From NCBI RefSeq assembly GCF_001661265.1, contig NW_017566995.1:124001-188000 (forward strand): a stretch of 64,000 nt of DNA. Reading direction: 5' to 3'. Position numbers and translations under genes: made by a program. Origin of the DNA: Saitoella complicata NRRL Y-17804 (taxonomy: Eukaryota > Ascomycota > Saitoellomycetes > Saitoellales > Saitoellaceae). The first letter of the stretch is position 1, and each line of letters starts with the position of its first letter. This document shows, in pieces, positions 28,978-40,232 of the stretch. Under the pieces are notes generated by a model. It did not search any database and was not told the origin of the DNA. It saw only the letters and a list, made by a program, of their open reading frames with translations.

Positions 28978-30953
28978 GTCGTGGGCGTATGTGTTTGTAG
29001 ATCCTCCTCTCTTTCAGTGCCTTCAAATGCCTATCGCAGATGTTGCTCTCTTGTAGCTTTCGGGAAACCCAAGGGAGTATATGACGAGAAGCGCTTGCGA
29101 AGAATGTCGATCACTCCTGAGTCGGATCCCTTCTCTTCAGGCGAAAGTCTGGGTGACAGAAGATGTGAAACCGGATGTCAACGCGTCCGTGCGTACGTGG
29201 TGCTTGACGTTTAACGTGGAAACGCTTTGTAAGTGTAGAAGCAGGAATTCGAGAAGCGAAATGGAAGAGGAGAGTGCTACGTTGTCCGCTCAATTGAGCT
29301 AGATATACCCTGCCTTCTCCTAGATCCACTCCTCGAGTGTCCCGAGGAGTGCGCTCCGCCCCAACAGGGTGTAGTACCCTTGGGATTGGGTAAGCGAGAC
29401 CACGAAGGCTGGCCACCTACACCCACCCCACTACAATTCGTTCTACTGCAGCTGAGGAGTACCTTCTCGGTATCTTCTCGAGCTCGATGATCTACCAAGC
29501 AAGTCCGCGCACGAACCCGAAAAGTGGACTAACCAGCCCCCCCTCCCCGCGGCCCCGCCCGTTGTGCGCGCGCAGCAAAATAGGAAAGAGGAATCTGTCG
29601 ATCGCGGAGGGAGGCTGGTGCGTGCGCTGGCAGCCGTTGCGACGCAGAACTGTGGAAATGGACGGAAGGACTAGAGATGAAAAAAATGGAGGTCCGTGCG
29701 CATCGTGGATCGGAGGGAGATAAGACGCCTTGTTGCAATTGGAATATGCATTGGAGGGGGGGGTGGGTCCGCGGAGACGGCAGCGGCAGGACTTCGGGAG
29801 ACCCCAGCTACGTCGCCAAGCCTGGATGATACGAGAGATCAGGCCATGCGCATTGGCCCCACCCCCACCCAGACTTCAGCGCGCTCGCTCGTCCCTCCTG
29901 CAGGCCTGTACCGTAAGCGAAGCTGAAAAGGGCCGTTTTGTGCGTCTAGCCGAAGATGGTTTAGCGTGCTGCGTTTCCTCTGGCTCTGACGTCGGCGCGG
30001 CGAAAGGCCCAAAGGTGGAGCCGCGGTTCCGAGATGTGCCTGGAATGTTCTGACCACGCGATCGGTAGTCAGAGGGTGCCCGATCCGTGGAGCTGAAAGC
30101 CCTTGACCGCCATGCCAGGCTTCTCGCCTGCGCTTCACCAAGAAATGTAGTCTTCCTCCCCGTCATCGAGGACCGCCACGGTATGATAATTGCTATTTAT
30201 TCTGGGAACTATCCATATGTGTTAGAACCTCATTCCATCCGATCTTGCCCCTTCGCTCCTAATCTAATTCCTAACTAATACTCTTCGTTCGCTATCACCA
30301 TCGGCAGTTATGACTGGCTGAAAGGACCCTCCACCGGCGTTTGGGTAAATAGGATCCTTCCTCCTCAAGGCTGATTGATACACGCCCATCTCCACATGTC
30401 CACGCGATCGGTGATACAGTACACATCCCATGGCCCATCCTCACGAAACGTAAACCCGGGACCCGGTCATCGATCGATCTGGACTTCCTCCCGCGCGTGT
30501 TACCGACGTGGGTCCTCAATCCACCGGGATGCAAGACCATCCGAGCACGCAGGGAAACGTGTACGCCTTGAATTGCACGGTACAAGCCTGGTGCCATTGA
30601 GATCGGTGGGATCGAAAAAGTTGGGCTTTGTGAGAAATCAGGCATGGCAGTTGAAGCCGCGTGGTCATAGTATGGATACACATCTGTACGGTGGAGATAG
30701 CAAGTACCTTTGGAGTTGCGACACACTTTCAGAGCTCGGTGTTTGCAAGTTTTGCTGGCTTTGTGGTGTGAAAGAGAGTGTTGGTTTACGAGCGCTCGCG
30801 TACGACTTACCAAGCGTGGGAACTCTTGAACGAAGCACAGACGAATCAATGAGAGATAGAATAATATTACTAAGGATACTTCACGATGACAAGGCAGCTC
30901 CAGAGCCGTGCCTCAATTCGTGCAATCTCACCTCCAGCGGAAAATAACTTATC
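28978..30953. other. Long gene-free stretch, about 2 kb
   Basis: Between the 5' end of the orphan at 28977 (-) and the 3' end of the Btz-like gene (-). Overlapping frames of about 185 codons on both strands (30295-30947) look like chance: high Arg/Ser/His/Cys and no resemblance. A GC-rich block with short C and G runs is at 29535-29580. One TTGCAATTG is at 29733. Best read as a long promoter and 5' leader of the orphan gene, typical of regulatory genes; a non-coding transcript is possible. Confidence 0.45.
29733..29741. promoter_or_regulatory. TTGCAATTG motif copy
   Basis: Copy about 760 bases upstream of the orphan ATG at 28977. Confidence 0.3.
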
Positions 30954-32726
30954 CTAAGCATAATAAACGGGCTGCTGCGGGACCATAAATCCGCCATAAT
31001 AAGCACCTCCTGCGCCACCCATGCCCATCATCCCTGCTCCACTCCCACTCATCTCCATCGGCGGCGCAGGACCAGGTCCAGTCCACACCGGCGCACTGCC
31101 CGTCGAGTACCCGTACCCGTAAGCAGATGTTTGCTGTTGTGGATAATATGGCGCAGCGGCGACAGCGGCAACTACTGGATCGTTGTAGTAGTTGTTGTAG
31201 TAGACCATTCCATTACTCTCCTGCGCAGTGGAGACTGTGGGGCTGAAAGCCTGTCCTGGTGCGAAAGACGAGGAGGCGTACGACACTCCTGAGAACCCAC
31301 GGGTCATGGCTGCTGGGCCGTAGTACCCGTAGGCGGGCGGGCTGGAGTATGTTGGTTGGAAGGGAGGGGCAAATACCGCGGTGTCGGGGAGCTCGGCAGA
31401 GGTGCGGGTGGGTGCTGCCGGGGTCTGTGTTTCAGTCTCTATGTCCGCGACGTTGACCGCCTTCGTCGGACGAGGTTGATGGACTTGTACCGGAGACGCG
31501 GTCGAGGAGGAGACTGAGTGGGCTTTCGTAGGAATAGATTTGACACTTTCGGGTGACGGCGCATCAGATTTGGCGTAGGCGGCCGGTGGTACATCCCGAT
31601 CCCTTCTGGGTTGGAGTGACGATGGGAGTCTGACGATGATCTTAGGTGCGTCTTCAGGTTCAGGAGTGATGAGGGGTGCCTCGACCCTTCCGTTTTCCTG
31701 CTTCACAGGCTTCGCACGCAAACCCGCTCCAGCAGCTTGAGCACTTTCAGGGGTCGGATACACGAACGCCTGCCTCGAGCCTGGTAGCGCGACACGGACT
31801 GCCATATCAAACTTCAGCTGCTTCCTGTGTCGAGGAATATCGAGATAGCGGCGGTATGGGACCGTCACAATTCGCGGCTCCGTCATGTTTGGCATTTTGA
31901 GTTGAATTGCTACATGACGAACTTCGTCTTGCTGCGACCGGCGCTGAAGAGGTTGAGCTTGTGACGGGGAGGCGGAAGGCACAGATGGCAAGTTGACGAT
32001 CGCTTTCGGCTGCTCCGCTGGGTCAATCAGAGCCGACTCCACCACAGCCCTATCCACCTTTGCCTCATCCTCAATAGACATCTTTTCCAACGACCCATTC
32101 AATTCTTCAAATCCACGATGACCCCAGCGGGTTCCTTGCTGTCTCTCCCGAGATATTGCTCTCTGTGGCCCAACCCAACCATCACGCCCTTGCCCTCTCG
32201 TACTGCCCCTAAATGCACCTCTACCGCGAAAGTTTCGAGGTTCTTGCATCACATAACCAACACCTCGATCATGCCGTGGTCCTGTTGGTGGTTGCCGTGC
32301 GTGCGATGTAGTTATAGAATCATTCGGGTTTGAGGGCATATGGCTGTTACCCACCGTTGCGGTATCCTTATGAGTAACCATAGTTCGCGGATGTGTACCG
32401 AGGCCACCGCGAGGACCACCGCGTCCACGACCACGTCCACGACCCACGTACATATGCTCTGGGTGGCGGACTGGGCGGGATGCCGTCGTCTCTGGGGATA
32501 TATGCGCTTGGGTGGAATGAGCCGACGTTTCCACGGTTTCGTCACTCGTAACTCTCTCGCCTGCCAGCGCGCCGTCCGACGCCGACTCAGAGGATGTGGA
32601 GAGCGTTTGGGGGGAGTCTAGGGGTTCGGAATTGGACGAGTCGACGACGATGTCGCATGCCTTCGTATCTTCACCTTCGGCACTGACGGGACGGGCACCG
32701 CGACGGCGGGAAGGAAGATTTGGCAT
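30954..32726 (-). CDS. Btz/CASC3-like RNA-binding protein (candidate)
   Basis: Intronless, 590 residues. RG-rich N-terminal part (YVGRGRGRGRGGPRGG) leads to VGYVMQEPRNFRGRGAFRG, then RWGHRGFEELNGSLEKM (residues about 155-220). The order G-Y-F/V-M-Q-D/E-x-R, RG-rich, then RWGHxxFEEL matches the eIF4A3-binding core of fungal Barentsz (Btz/CASC3), part of the exon junction complex, but several core residues differ, so this is tentative. The remainder is disordered; the C-terminal 150 residues are Tyr/Gly/Pro-rich (YYNNYYNDP, AYGYGYSTGS), prone to phase separation as in RNA-granule proteins. It diverges from MRM1 across 485 bases. Confidence 0.6.
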   Translation of the reverse strand: MPNLPSRRRGARPVSAEGEDTKACDIVVDSSNSEPLDSPQTLSTSSESASDGALAGERVTSDETVETSAHSTQAHISPETTASRPVRHPEHMYVGRGRGRGRGGPRGGLGTHPRTMVTHKDTATVGNSHMPSNPNDSITTSHARQPPTGPRHDRGVGYVMQEPRNFRGRGAFRGSTRGQGRDGWVGPQRAISRERQQGTRWGHRGFEELNGSLEKMSIEDEAKVDRAVVESALIDPAEQPKAIVNLPSVPSASPSQAQPLQRRSQQDEVRHVAIQLKMPNMTEPRIVTVPYRRYLDIPRHRKQLKFDMAVRVALPGSRQAFVYPTPESAQAAGAGLRAKPVKQENGRVEAPLITPEPEDAPKIIVRLPSSLQPRRDRDVPPAAYAKSDAPSPESVKSIPTKAHSVSSSTASPVQVHQPRPTKAVNVADIETETQTPAAPTRTSAELPDTAVFAPPFQPTYSSPPAYGYYGPAAMTRGFSGVSYASSSFAPGQAFSPTVSTAQESNGMVYYNNYYNDPVVAAVAAAPYYPQQQTSAYGYGYSTGSAPVWTGPGPAPPMEMSGSGAGMMGMGGAGGAYYGGFMVPQQPVYYA

Positions 32727-33211
32727 CGATGCTGAGTATACGCGTGAAGAATGCGGTAGTGAACAGATGCCTTCGTGCGTTGATTGATTGTCGAAGACGT
32801 GTTGCCTGCTGAATATATGTTGTTGCTAACAGCGTTCTCTACCGAGACGGCGGGACGACGCGGCGGGTATACAGCGCACGCGCCTTACGTATGACGGAGC
32901 TCATACGAGCTATGAAAGAAAGAGAAGTCGACATCTATCTTCACCACTGCCATTGTATTGCAGGGCTAAAAGTGTTCTGTGTTTTCCATGTTTTAGACAG
33001 GTCGAATGAACCTATTGTTCACGTGATCCCAATACGTGCAAAGCGCACGTGAAAGTCGTCGTTACCGTGCATCGCGCAGTCCGCAATAAAGTCTTTGGGA
33101 AAAAAACACCAAGTGACACGGTCTCAGCTGAACAAGACTCTGCCAGCGGACATTGCCATTCATACCATCAGTGATAGCAACCAATCTCACAAGAATCGCC
33201 TACAAGTCAAC
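32727..33211. promoter_or_regulatory. Divergent promoter, Btz-like / MRM1
   Basis: 485 bases between two start codons, with paired CACGTG boxes on the MRM1 side (next entry). Confidence 0.5.
33020..33051. promoter_or_regulatory. Paired CACGTG E-boxes
   Basis: CACGTG at 33020-33025 and 33046-33051, 26 bases apart, with a half site TACGTG between them. They lie 160-190 bases before the MRM1 ATG. Confidence 0.5.
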
Positions 33212-34306
33212 ATGTTTACAGGCGCGAGATGCTCATGTCGAACGTTGTCGACAAGTTTACGATGGACGCAAAGCAGACCAATCATCACAAGACCTGGCGC
33301 AAAGATAGATACAACGGTGAAGTATGATCGAAGACACCCCGACATGCAGCCATACAAGGAGTCAGAGACCGGGCCTTGGATCCGACCACGGAATCCCGAG
33401 AACTTGTCGCCGAAAGATTATGTGGGACAAGACATCTTATATGGTCGCAACCCAATTGAGGCGGCCCTACATGCCGACCGCCGAAAGTTCCATGCACTCT
33501 ACGTTCAGGAGTCCAAGAAGCAGGATAAGAATCGCCCCGACACCATCGTGCAATTGGCGAAAGATCAAGGCATCCCTGTCGTCACGATCGAGAACGCTGC
33601 GCAACTGGGTAATCTTACCGGAGGAAGACCACACAATGGGTACGTCATGATCTGCGAAGAATTGACGCCTGTGGAAATATACGGTCTGGAGAGAGTCGAA
33701 AGCCCCACGGTGCCGTACAAGGTCTACACTGCCCCTACGAGGCATCAAAGTAAAGAGCTGGAAGCGCCGAAGGGGCCAAAACGGTATCCTTTCTGGCTGT
33801 TCTTGGATGAAATCACGGACCCGATGAACCTTGGCGCAATATTGCGTACAAGTACTTTCTTTGGAGTGGACGGGGTAATTGTGAGCGAGAAGACATCTGC
33901 GCCGCTCAGTCCGGTAGTGAGTAAAGCGAGTTCGGGTGCGATGGAGGTGAGGGACATCTACACTGTTTCAAGGGCTCACACATTCCTCGAGCAGGTGAAG
34001 AGTAATGGATGGAAATGTATAGCTACGGCATCTCCGGATGAAGTGAAGGATGGAGCGCAATATGTTCCGCTGCCGAAGCTGTCGTCATTGTTGCAGGAGA
34101 GTCCTGTAATATTGATGCTTGGTAGCGAGGGAGAGGGTCTCAGAGCTTCGTTGAGAAGATTGTGTGACTACGAGACGACTATCAAGAGCGCACCCGGCAT
34201 CTACCACGGCTTGGACAGTTTGAATGTCAGCGTCGCGGCGAGTGTTTTCATTACGGGGATGCTAGGTGTTACCTCAGCACCTCTAGAGGCCAAAGAAGAG
34301 CAATGA
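33212..34306 (+). CDS. MRM1: Mitochondrial rRNA 2'-O-ribose methyltransferase (TrmH/SpoU family)
   Basis: Methylates the 2'-OH of a guanosine in the peptidyl-transferase loop of large mitochondrial rRNA, using SAM. Single exon, 364 residues from ATG 33212; the frame is open further upstream but has no ATG. The N terminus (MFTGARCSCRTLSTSLRWTQ) looks like a mitochondrial leader. A substrate-binding domain begins at DILYGRNPIEAALHADRRK. SpoU knot motifs: DEITDPMNLGAILRTSTFFG (motif 1, with Asn and Arg, residues about 199-218), ILMLGSEGEGL (motif 2, about 300-310) and DSLNVSVAASVFI (motif 3, about 333-345). Length is close to yeast Mrm1 (412). Confidence 0.94.
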   Translation: MFTGARCSCRTLSTSLRWTQSRPIITRPGAKIDTTVKYDRRHPDMQPYKESETGPWIRPRNPENLSPKDYVGQDILYGRNPIEAALHADRRKFHALYVQESKKQDKNRPDTIVQLAKDQGIPVVTIENAAQLGNLTGGRPHNGYVMICEELTPVEIYGLERVESPTVPYKVYTAPTRHQSKELEAPKGPKRYPFWLFLDEITDPMNLGAILRTSTFFGVDGVIVSEKTSAPLSPVVSKASSGAMEVRDIYTVSRAHTFLEQVKSNGWKCIATASPDEVKDGAQYVPLPKLSSLLQESPVILMLGSEGEGLRASLRRLCDYETTIKSAPGIYHGLDSLNVSVAASVFITGMLGVTSAPLEAKEEQ

Positions 34307-34630
34307 GGGAAGGCAGCGAACGAAACGAGCGAGGGAAGCACCAAGGTTTGGCATAGAATATGGGGAGTTACTTTACAAGCTACCTAGGCATACGCTCATG
34401 TATTTCCCCGATACAGCGGACTTTTACGCGGCTGGTTGTCGATTACGCACTCCGATAAGCCCCGCAGTGCCCAGCTGCTGCAGCCGACCAACCTGATTGC
34501 TAACGTCATCTTACCCCTACACCAAGAACATCCCCATATCACCACCTCCTCCAACAGTTCGCCTCAGACAGTGGCATACATCTGATCGAAACATCGCTGA
34601 AAGGAGGATCACCTTTATTCATCCGCCGAG
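34307..34630. other. Intergenic, MRM1 to NBR1
   Basis: 324 bases with the MRM1 3' end and the NBR1 promoter; nothing distinctive seen. Confidence 0.5.
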
Positions 34631-37375
34631 ATGGAATCAACTGTCATCCTGAAGGTTTCCCACAACGGCACGACTAAGAAATTCAAGGTTCAGGAGGAGA
34701 CGACGACGAAGGAGCTGCTTCTTCCGACTGTATGCACCAGTGTGTTTGCTGTTCGGAGTCTAAAGCTAACATGTTTTACCTACAGGTGCTTAGCCTTTTG
34801 GATACGCAGGCTCAGAACATCCAGCTTTATCGCTGGTCTCGTTCCGCAGATGGCTATGCGCTGCTCGAAGACGACAAGAGTTATGATGCGTTGAGGAGGA
34901 GCATGGGTGCAATGAAGGATAAATGCAGCAAGTTGCAGATCAAATTGGAGGTTCGTGAGATTTGTAAGTGGTATTTGTGACGATCTCATGGATGTTGAGT
35001 GCTTATATGCTGTCTTAGTCTCCGAGAATGTAAACATTGAGCGTGTTCCTCAAAAGGCCGAAGAAAAATCCCACAAATCAGAGGATGAATCAAAGGCCGC
35101 TAAGAAGAAGACTCTCGAGCACATGCTGTCGTCTGTTGTTGAAAAGGCATTGAGCTCCCAGTTTGACAGCATCAAACAGTCGGTTTCCGACTTGAACGAG
35201 ACTGTTTCGGGCTGGATTGCTACTCAAGCTGCCGAGGCAGCCGAGAAATCTCAGGCTTCCGAGTATATGTCTGCACGTTCAGCTTCCGTCCCGTTGTCTC
35301 AGGATTCCTCCACTCCCACTGAGAAGGTTTCTACGGATGACTACGTCGTTCAGGTAAGCTGTGATGTTTGCGGTGCGTCCGTCCGCGGGACTCACTATCA
35401 CTGTCCCGTCTGCCGTGATGGCGACTATGACGTTTGTCCGTCTTGCGTTGCCGCGGGCAAGCATTGCTTCAACGACCAGCACTGGATGGTCAAACGGAAC
35501 TTTGGTAAGAACGACGACGTGCGTTCTGGTATCGCGAGCGGCCAAGCTCGTCCCCCGAGCTACACCTCGTCTACGCCGCAAGTGACGGAAAGCATCAAGC
35601 ATAATGCTGTTTGCGACGGCTGCGACCAGGCTATTGCAGGCGTGAGGCACAAGTGCTTTACGTGTCCTGATTACGACCTGTGTTCGGCTTGTCAGGTCAA
35701 GGGTGTACACAGCGAGCACATCCTTGCTCCTCTTAGCACCCCTGGCCCCACGCGTACGAAATTGTCTCACCCCACGGCCGTTCACCGCCGTGTGTATTGC
35801 GATGGGCGTCGCTGCCCCACCAAGCAGTCTTATATCACAGGGATCCGTTACAAGTGTGCCATTTGCGCCGACACGGACTTTTGCGCGAGCTGTGAGGCTC
35901 ATCCTGACTTTTTGAAGAGCAAGTGTGCTGGGCATCCGTTGGTCAAGTTCAGGGCACCTGTTGATGGTTGTGATGTTACTGCTTATCAAGATGGAGTTCG
36001 TATCGCCGGCAAGCCTGAACCGACGGAAAATCCGAAGTGGGAACAGCGTCTTAACAAGGCTGCCGCATCAGCTGAGAAGGCGACCCAGAAATTCGAGTCT
36101 CGCAAGGTCGCTGTGCCTACTGATATGAAGGTCTTCCGTCACCATGGCATCATTTGTGACGGTTGTGATAGGGATGTCGTTGGCGACAGGTGGATCTGTG
36201 CTACTTGCCCTGATTTCGATCTCTGTAGTCATTGCTTCAACAGCAAGACGCACGACCGCAAGCACGCGTTCGTGTTGTTGAAGAAGCCAACTAAGCTTGG
36301 CGGTCGCCCGCGTTTGGGTCCTTTGTATACGGAGGAACCGAGCACTACCTTCGCCGGACCTCACCTTGTGGAGTGTGATATCTGTGAGAATATGCCTAAG
36401 GGCGCGAGGTACCGTTGCACGGAGTGTGTTGACTATGGCCTTTGTGAAGGTTGTATGAAGACGGGTGCGCATGACCTTACGCATGGGTTGTTGCATATTC
36501 CGTTCCCGTTGACAGATGATTTCGCTCCCCCTGCTGCTCCTGCTGAGGATGAGGAGATGTCTGAGGAGAAGGTTGAGCCTGTTGAAGAGGAGCAGTCTCC
36601 CTCGATGTCTACCACGGACACGTCCGAGGTTAGGCAGGTGTCTGAAGGAAGCATGAACGGTATGTCGGTTTCTTCTTCCTTGGTCAGCTTCGAGCAGTAC
36701 GCTGCGGAGTTTGTGGAAGACTCGAGTCTTGCGGATGGCTGCGAAATCACAGTGAACGTCGAGGAAATCAAATCGTGGACGTTGCTGAACTCGGGCATGA
36801 TCGACTGGGAGATCGGCACGCACGTCGTCTTCGTTGGTGGTGACGAAATTCAATGCCTTGACATGGGCGTGACTGGCAGGCCGTCGGCTGGTGAGAAGGC
36901 CAACGCATTTGTGCGGTTCAGGGCACCGGCCTTTGCAACATCCATCTTGTCTTACTTCTCACTTGCTGATGCTAGTGGAAAGAAGTTTGGTCCCAAACTC
37001 TGGCTTCAAATCAAGGTTGTGGCACCTCAGGAGCGTGCTGGTGAGGATGAGTTCAAGGACGAAGAGTTCGAGGAAGAGGCTGAGGAGGTCGTCAAGGAGA
37101 GCTCCGAGCACTCCTCCATGGTTATCTTCCCTGCGCCCCAGACTGATATTGAGACACACACCGACTTTGGCGATATGACGGCACCGAGTGAAGTTTCGCG
37201 CACAATTTCCGTTGCGGATATGGACGACGTTGCCGAGATGGACGAGGTGTCCTCTTTGACTGACGATAAGGACATGTCTGAGGCTGAGGAGATGGAGCTT
37301 GATGGTGAATGGGAGGACTATGAGTTGCTCGAAGGTGACGAGACGTCCGACACTGAGGGTTGTACCCCTGTGTAG
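34631..37375 (+). CDS. NBR1: NBR1-type selective autophagy receptor
   Basis: Links cargo to Atg8 on forming autophagosomes. Exons 34631-34729, 34786-34963, 35019-37375 (877 residues). Order: PB1-like domain (1-90; VILKVSHNGTTKKFKVQEE); charged linker with a likely coiled coil; five ZZ zinc fingers starting near residues 205, 290, 351, 470 and 544, each with CDxC/CxxC pairs and a closing H-x-H or similar; the NBR1 four-tryptophan (FW) domain near 675-760 (WTLLNSGMIDWEIGTHVVFV, FRAPAFATSILSYFSLAD); and an acidic tail ending GEWEDYELLEGDE. YELL in this acidic setting fits an Atg8-binding LIR. Animal NBR1 has one ZZ finger; several are usual in fungal forms. Both introns use good donors (GTATGC, GTAAGT). 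Confidence 0.93.
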
Positions 37376-37848
37376 TTTGGTGAACTTTCAAAGGCGGGTT
37401 TTGTAAGTTAGGATGGGTTTCATTGATTTTCCTTATCATGGAGGCGTTTTACGGTCGTTACGGGTGGAGCGGAAGGTGTTTTTCTTCTTCTTTCTTTCTT
37501 CTTATTTCTCATTTTGCAGTCCTACATTGATAGCAATTCTTTTTGTAAATCCTTTCCTACGCTGGGTCGTCTGTACAGTTGATCTTGCAATTGGGCGGCA
37601 GTCACACTCGGACGTTGCCCCGGTTCTTTAGGTGCAGCGCCGTGCATCAGCCGACAAGCCCATGGTCAGTGGAGCAACCAGCTGTGACGAACGACAGAAA
37701 CAACAGGGAAACCGACGTATAGACGCTGCTCTTGTTATTCGATAGACGACTCCTTTACCTTGCTGTCGTCCGCTGTCTGAGCATCCGGATCAACTATCCT
37801 ACTCGAACACTCCTTCTGCGAATTGACGATTGAAGTCGTCCGTGGCTG
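37376..37848. other. Intergenic, NBR1 to SSK1
   Basis: About 470 bases: NBR1 3' end with a T/C-rich stretch at 37480-37510, a TTGCAATTG at 37585 and the SSK1 promoter. Confidence 0.5.
37585..37593. promoter_or_regulatory. TTGCAATTG motif copy
   Basis: Copy about 260 bases upstream of the chosen SSK1 start codon. Confidence 0.35.
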
Positions 37849-39918
37849 ATGGCCAGTACACGAAGAGTTTGGGTTAAGCGACTGAATGGGACAGCTGCAA
37901 CCCTCGTCCCTGTACATGCCGAGGATCTTGTCGGTACGTTGTTCTCTTTGGGTTCTTGTATGCTGTCGTGAGCTAATTCCAGCATCTAGACGATTTGAAG
38001 GATACTATCCTTCGGAAATACGCCAATGCTCTTGGTCGGTTCTATGATTCTCCTGATTTGACGATTCGTGGAGCTCCGAGGGCGTCTCCTGCAGAAGAGC
38101 GTATCTTGCGGCCAGACGACTCGTTAGTACGAATCCTGGACGAATGGTATCCCGGCGGTCAGGCATTGGAGGAAGCATTCGTTATTGATGTGCCAGCTAT
38201 TCCAATGCGCTCGAGTCGCAGTGGTACGTCGCCGATGTATATGCCATCCAACTTGGCAGCGGAAGCATCCTACGAGTACTTTCCTATGATAAGCGAAAAT
38301 TCACGGACTGGGTCACATCATACATCGTCAACAGCATCACCGACCACAGGCCAACTCCAGACTCCTTTGGCCCATGGAATTTCGACGCCTATGCAATCTC
38401 ATGGCATGCTCACGCCCTCAGTTCATCCCATGAGCAGCAGACCTCGTCTACGATCACGCTTAACCTCAAATAACTCGACAGGATCGGGTATTATGCTTAT
38501 GCCGCGGAGTGGACGGAGACTGTCAGGATCTGGAGCCGGTATACATTTAAGTACACCACCTCACTCGAATCAGAACTCCCCGCTTACGACAACCCAGGAG
38601 GTTCCTTCACCGCCGGAGATTCCGCCTCCGGCTCAGCCTAATGCTGTGCCGAATGCTGTGGCATCGATACAAGCTGGAGCACATCCTTTGCCGCATCGGA
38701 GTTCTGGGTTGCCTGTGACTGTGCCTGTGCCGCCGATGGCTTCGCCGGGGTCGATTATTCCGCCTACGTTGCCAACTATGAGTGGAGTTCAGCCTGTGTC
38801 ACCATCGTCGAACCCGACTGCTCCTGCCAGTGCTGCTTCAATCGCAAGGCGTCGAACAGTTACATCGTCAGCGGACGCTCCTTCACGACCGGGGGTAGCG
38901 GGTCGGAAGTCCGATCTTGCGAACAATGCGGCTGCTCCTGGTGGATTCGGCGGGTTGCTCGAGGGAGTCGTGCCACCGATCAATGTTTTGATCGTTGAAG
39001 ACAATATTGTCAACCAGAAGATTTTGGAAGGATTCATGAGGAAAAGAAAGATTAAGTGCCAGGTTGCTATGAACGGACGAGAGGCCGTAGATAAGTGGAA
39101 ACAGGGTGGTTTTCATCTGGTTCTGGTGCGTTGCGAGTTTTGAGACGTTACGGAATGGTATGACTAATCTATGGTTTAGATGGATATTCAACTTCCCATC
39201 ATGTCCGGTATTGAAGCAACGAAAGAAATCCGACGTCTGGAACGATTAAACTCGATCGGTGTTTTCTCTACACCTACAACGCCTAATGACAACATGCCTT
39301 CAGCAAATGACGTCCTTCCAGAAGGCTCATCGTTCCGCAGTCCGGTCATCATCGTCGCTTTAACGGCCAGCAGTTTGCAGAGTGATAGGCATGAGGCGTT
39401 GGCTGCGGGGTGTAATGATTTCTTGACCAAGCCAGTTAGTTTGGTTTGGCTGGAAAGGAAGATTACGGAGGTATGTAATCGTGGTCAGGTATTTGTCTTG
39501 TGAAGCATTTGCTAACAGGGTTACATAGTGGGGTTGTATGCAAGCACTTATCGACTTCGAGGGTTGGAAGCGGTGGAAGGACAAGGATCGCGCTTCTCCA
39601 GTACCAGCAAAGAAGGATTTTGCATCCGCGAGGCCAAGATCGATCAAACCCGTCAAGGCCGAGCCTAAGGCGAATGGAACACCGGCAGCCGCGCCAGCTC
39701 CAGCTCCGCCATCGACGTCGAAGAAGTCGAAGGCAGATGAACCACCACCTGGCGTGGTGATAACTCCCCCATCAGCGGGGGCTGGGGCAACTACTACGGT
39801 AGAACAACGAGAAGCGGTACAGAAGTTGACGGAAGAGGCGGATAATAGGATTGCGGAGAAATTGAAGATACCGGATGCTGTCGCCGACAACTCGGATTCG
39901 CAGACCTCGACGGGTTAG
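37849..39918 (+). CDS. SSK1: SSK1 response regulator (HOG stress pathway)
   Basis: Receives phosphate from the Ypd1 relay; the unphosphorylated form activates the Ssk2-type MAPKKK of the osmotic-stress pathway. Exons 37849-37933, 37990-39125, 39180-39470, 39529-39918 (633 residues). The N-terminal module RRVWVKRLNGTAATLVPVHA then EDLVDDLKDTILRKYAN is the conserved Ssk1 N terminus; intron 1 splits it at VDD. A Ser/Pro-rich region follows. The receiver starts at INVLIVEDNIVNQKI (about 357) with acidic pair ED, the phospho-acceptor Asp in MDIQLPIMSG (about 409) and Lys in FLTKPVS; an extra Ser/Thr/Pro loop interrupts the receiver, as usual in Ssk1. The acceptor Asp is the second codon of exon 3. 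A further upstream exon cannot be excluded. Confidence 0.92.
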
Positions 39919-40232
39919 AATTGAAATGAAGGTGGAATGAAGGATCAGGATATGTACGGGAAACGGGAATTTCATGGCCATGGTGGCAAGGATTCTATCT
40001 TCGAGATATACACGGCGTAGATCGGTTCCAAGTTATTTGCAGAAGTTAACTTAACCAAGAATTGAATTCGAGGGTCTGTGCTTCTTGTTTATTTCATGCC
40101 ATGTAATGCAACGTGCACGCCCGGATCAGCTGAGGATAATTCTCTGTTGCGATGGTATCTCCAATCAATTGTAATCCCTTCCCAATCCCATAAACAATGC
40201 AAATGGCGTCCCAATGCACCTCATACATCATC
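39919..40232. other. Intergenic, tail to tail
   Basis: 314 bases between the 3' ends of SSK1 (+) and SOF1 (-). Nothing besides presumed 3' ends. Confidence 0.55.

Noticed and set aside
30295-30947. Overlapping open frames of about 185-190 codons on both strands
   Set aside because: Composition is Arg/Ser/His/Cys-rich, no recognisable domain, no consistent splice pattern, and they mirror each other; chance frames in a gene-free block.
33095-33211. Upstream in-frame extension of MRM1
   Set aside because: No ATG in the extension; the ATG at 33212 begins a good mitochondrial leader.
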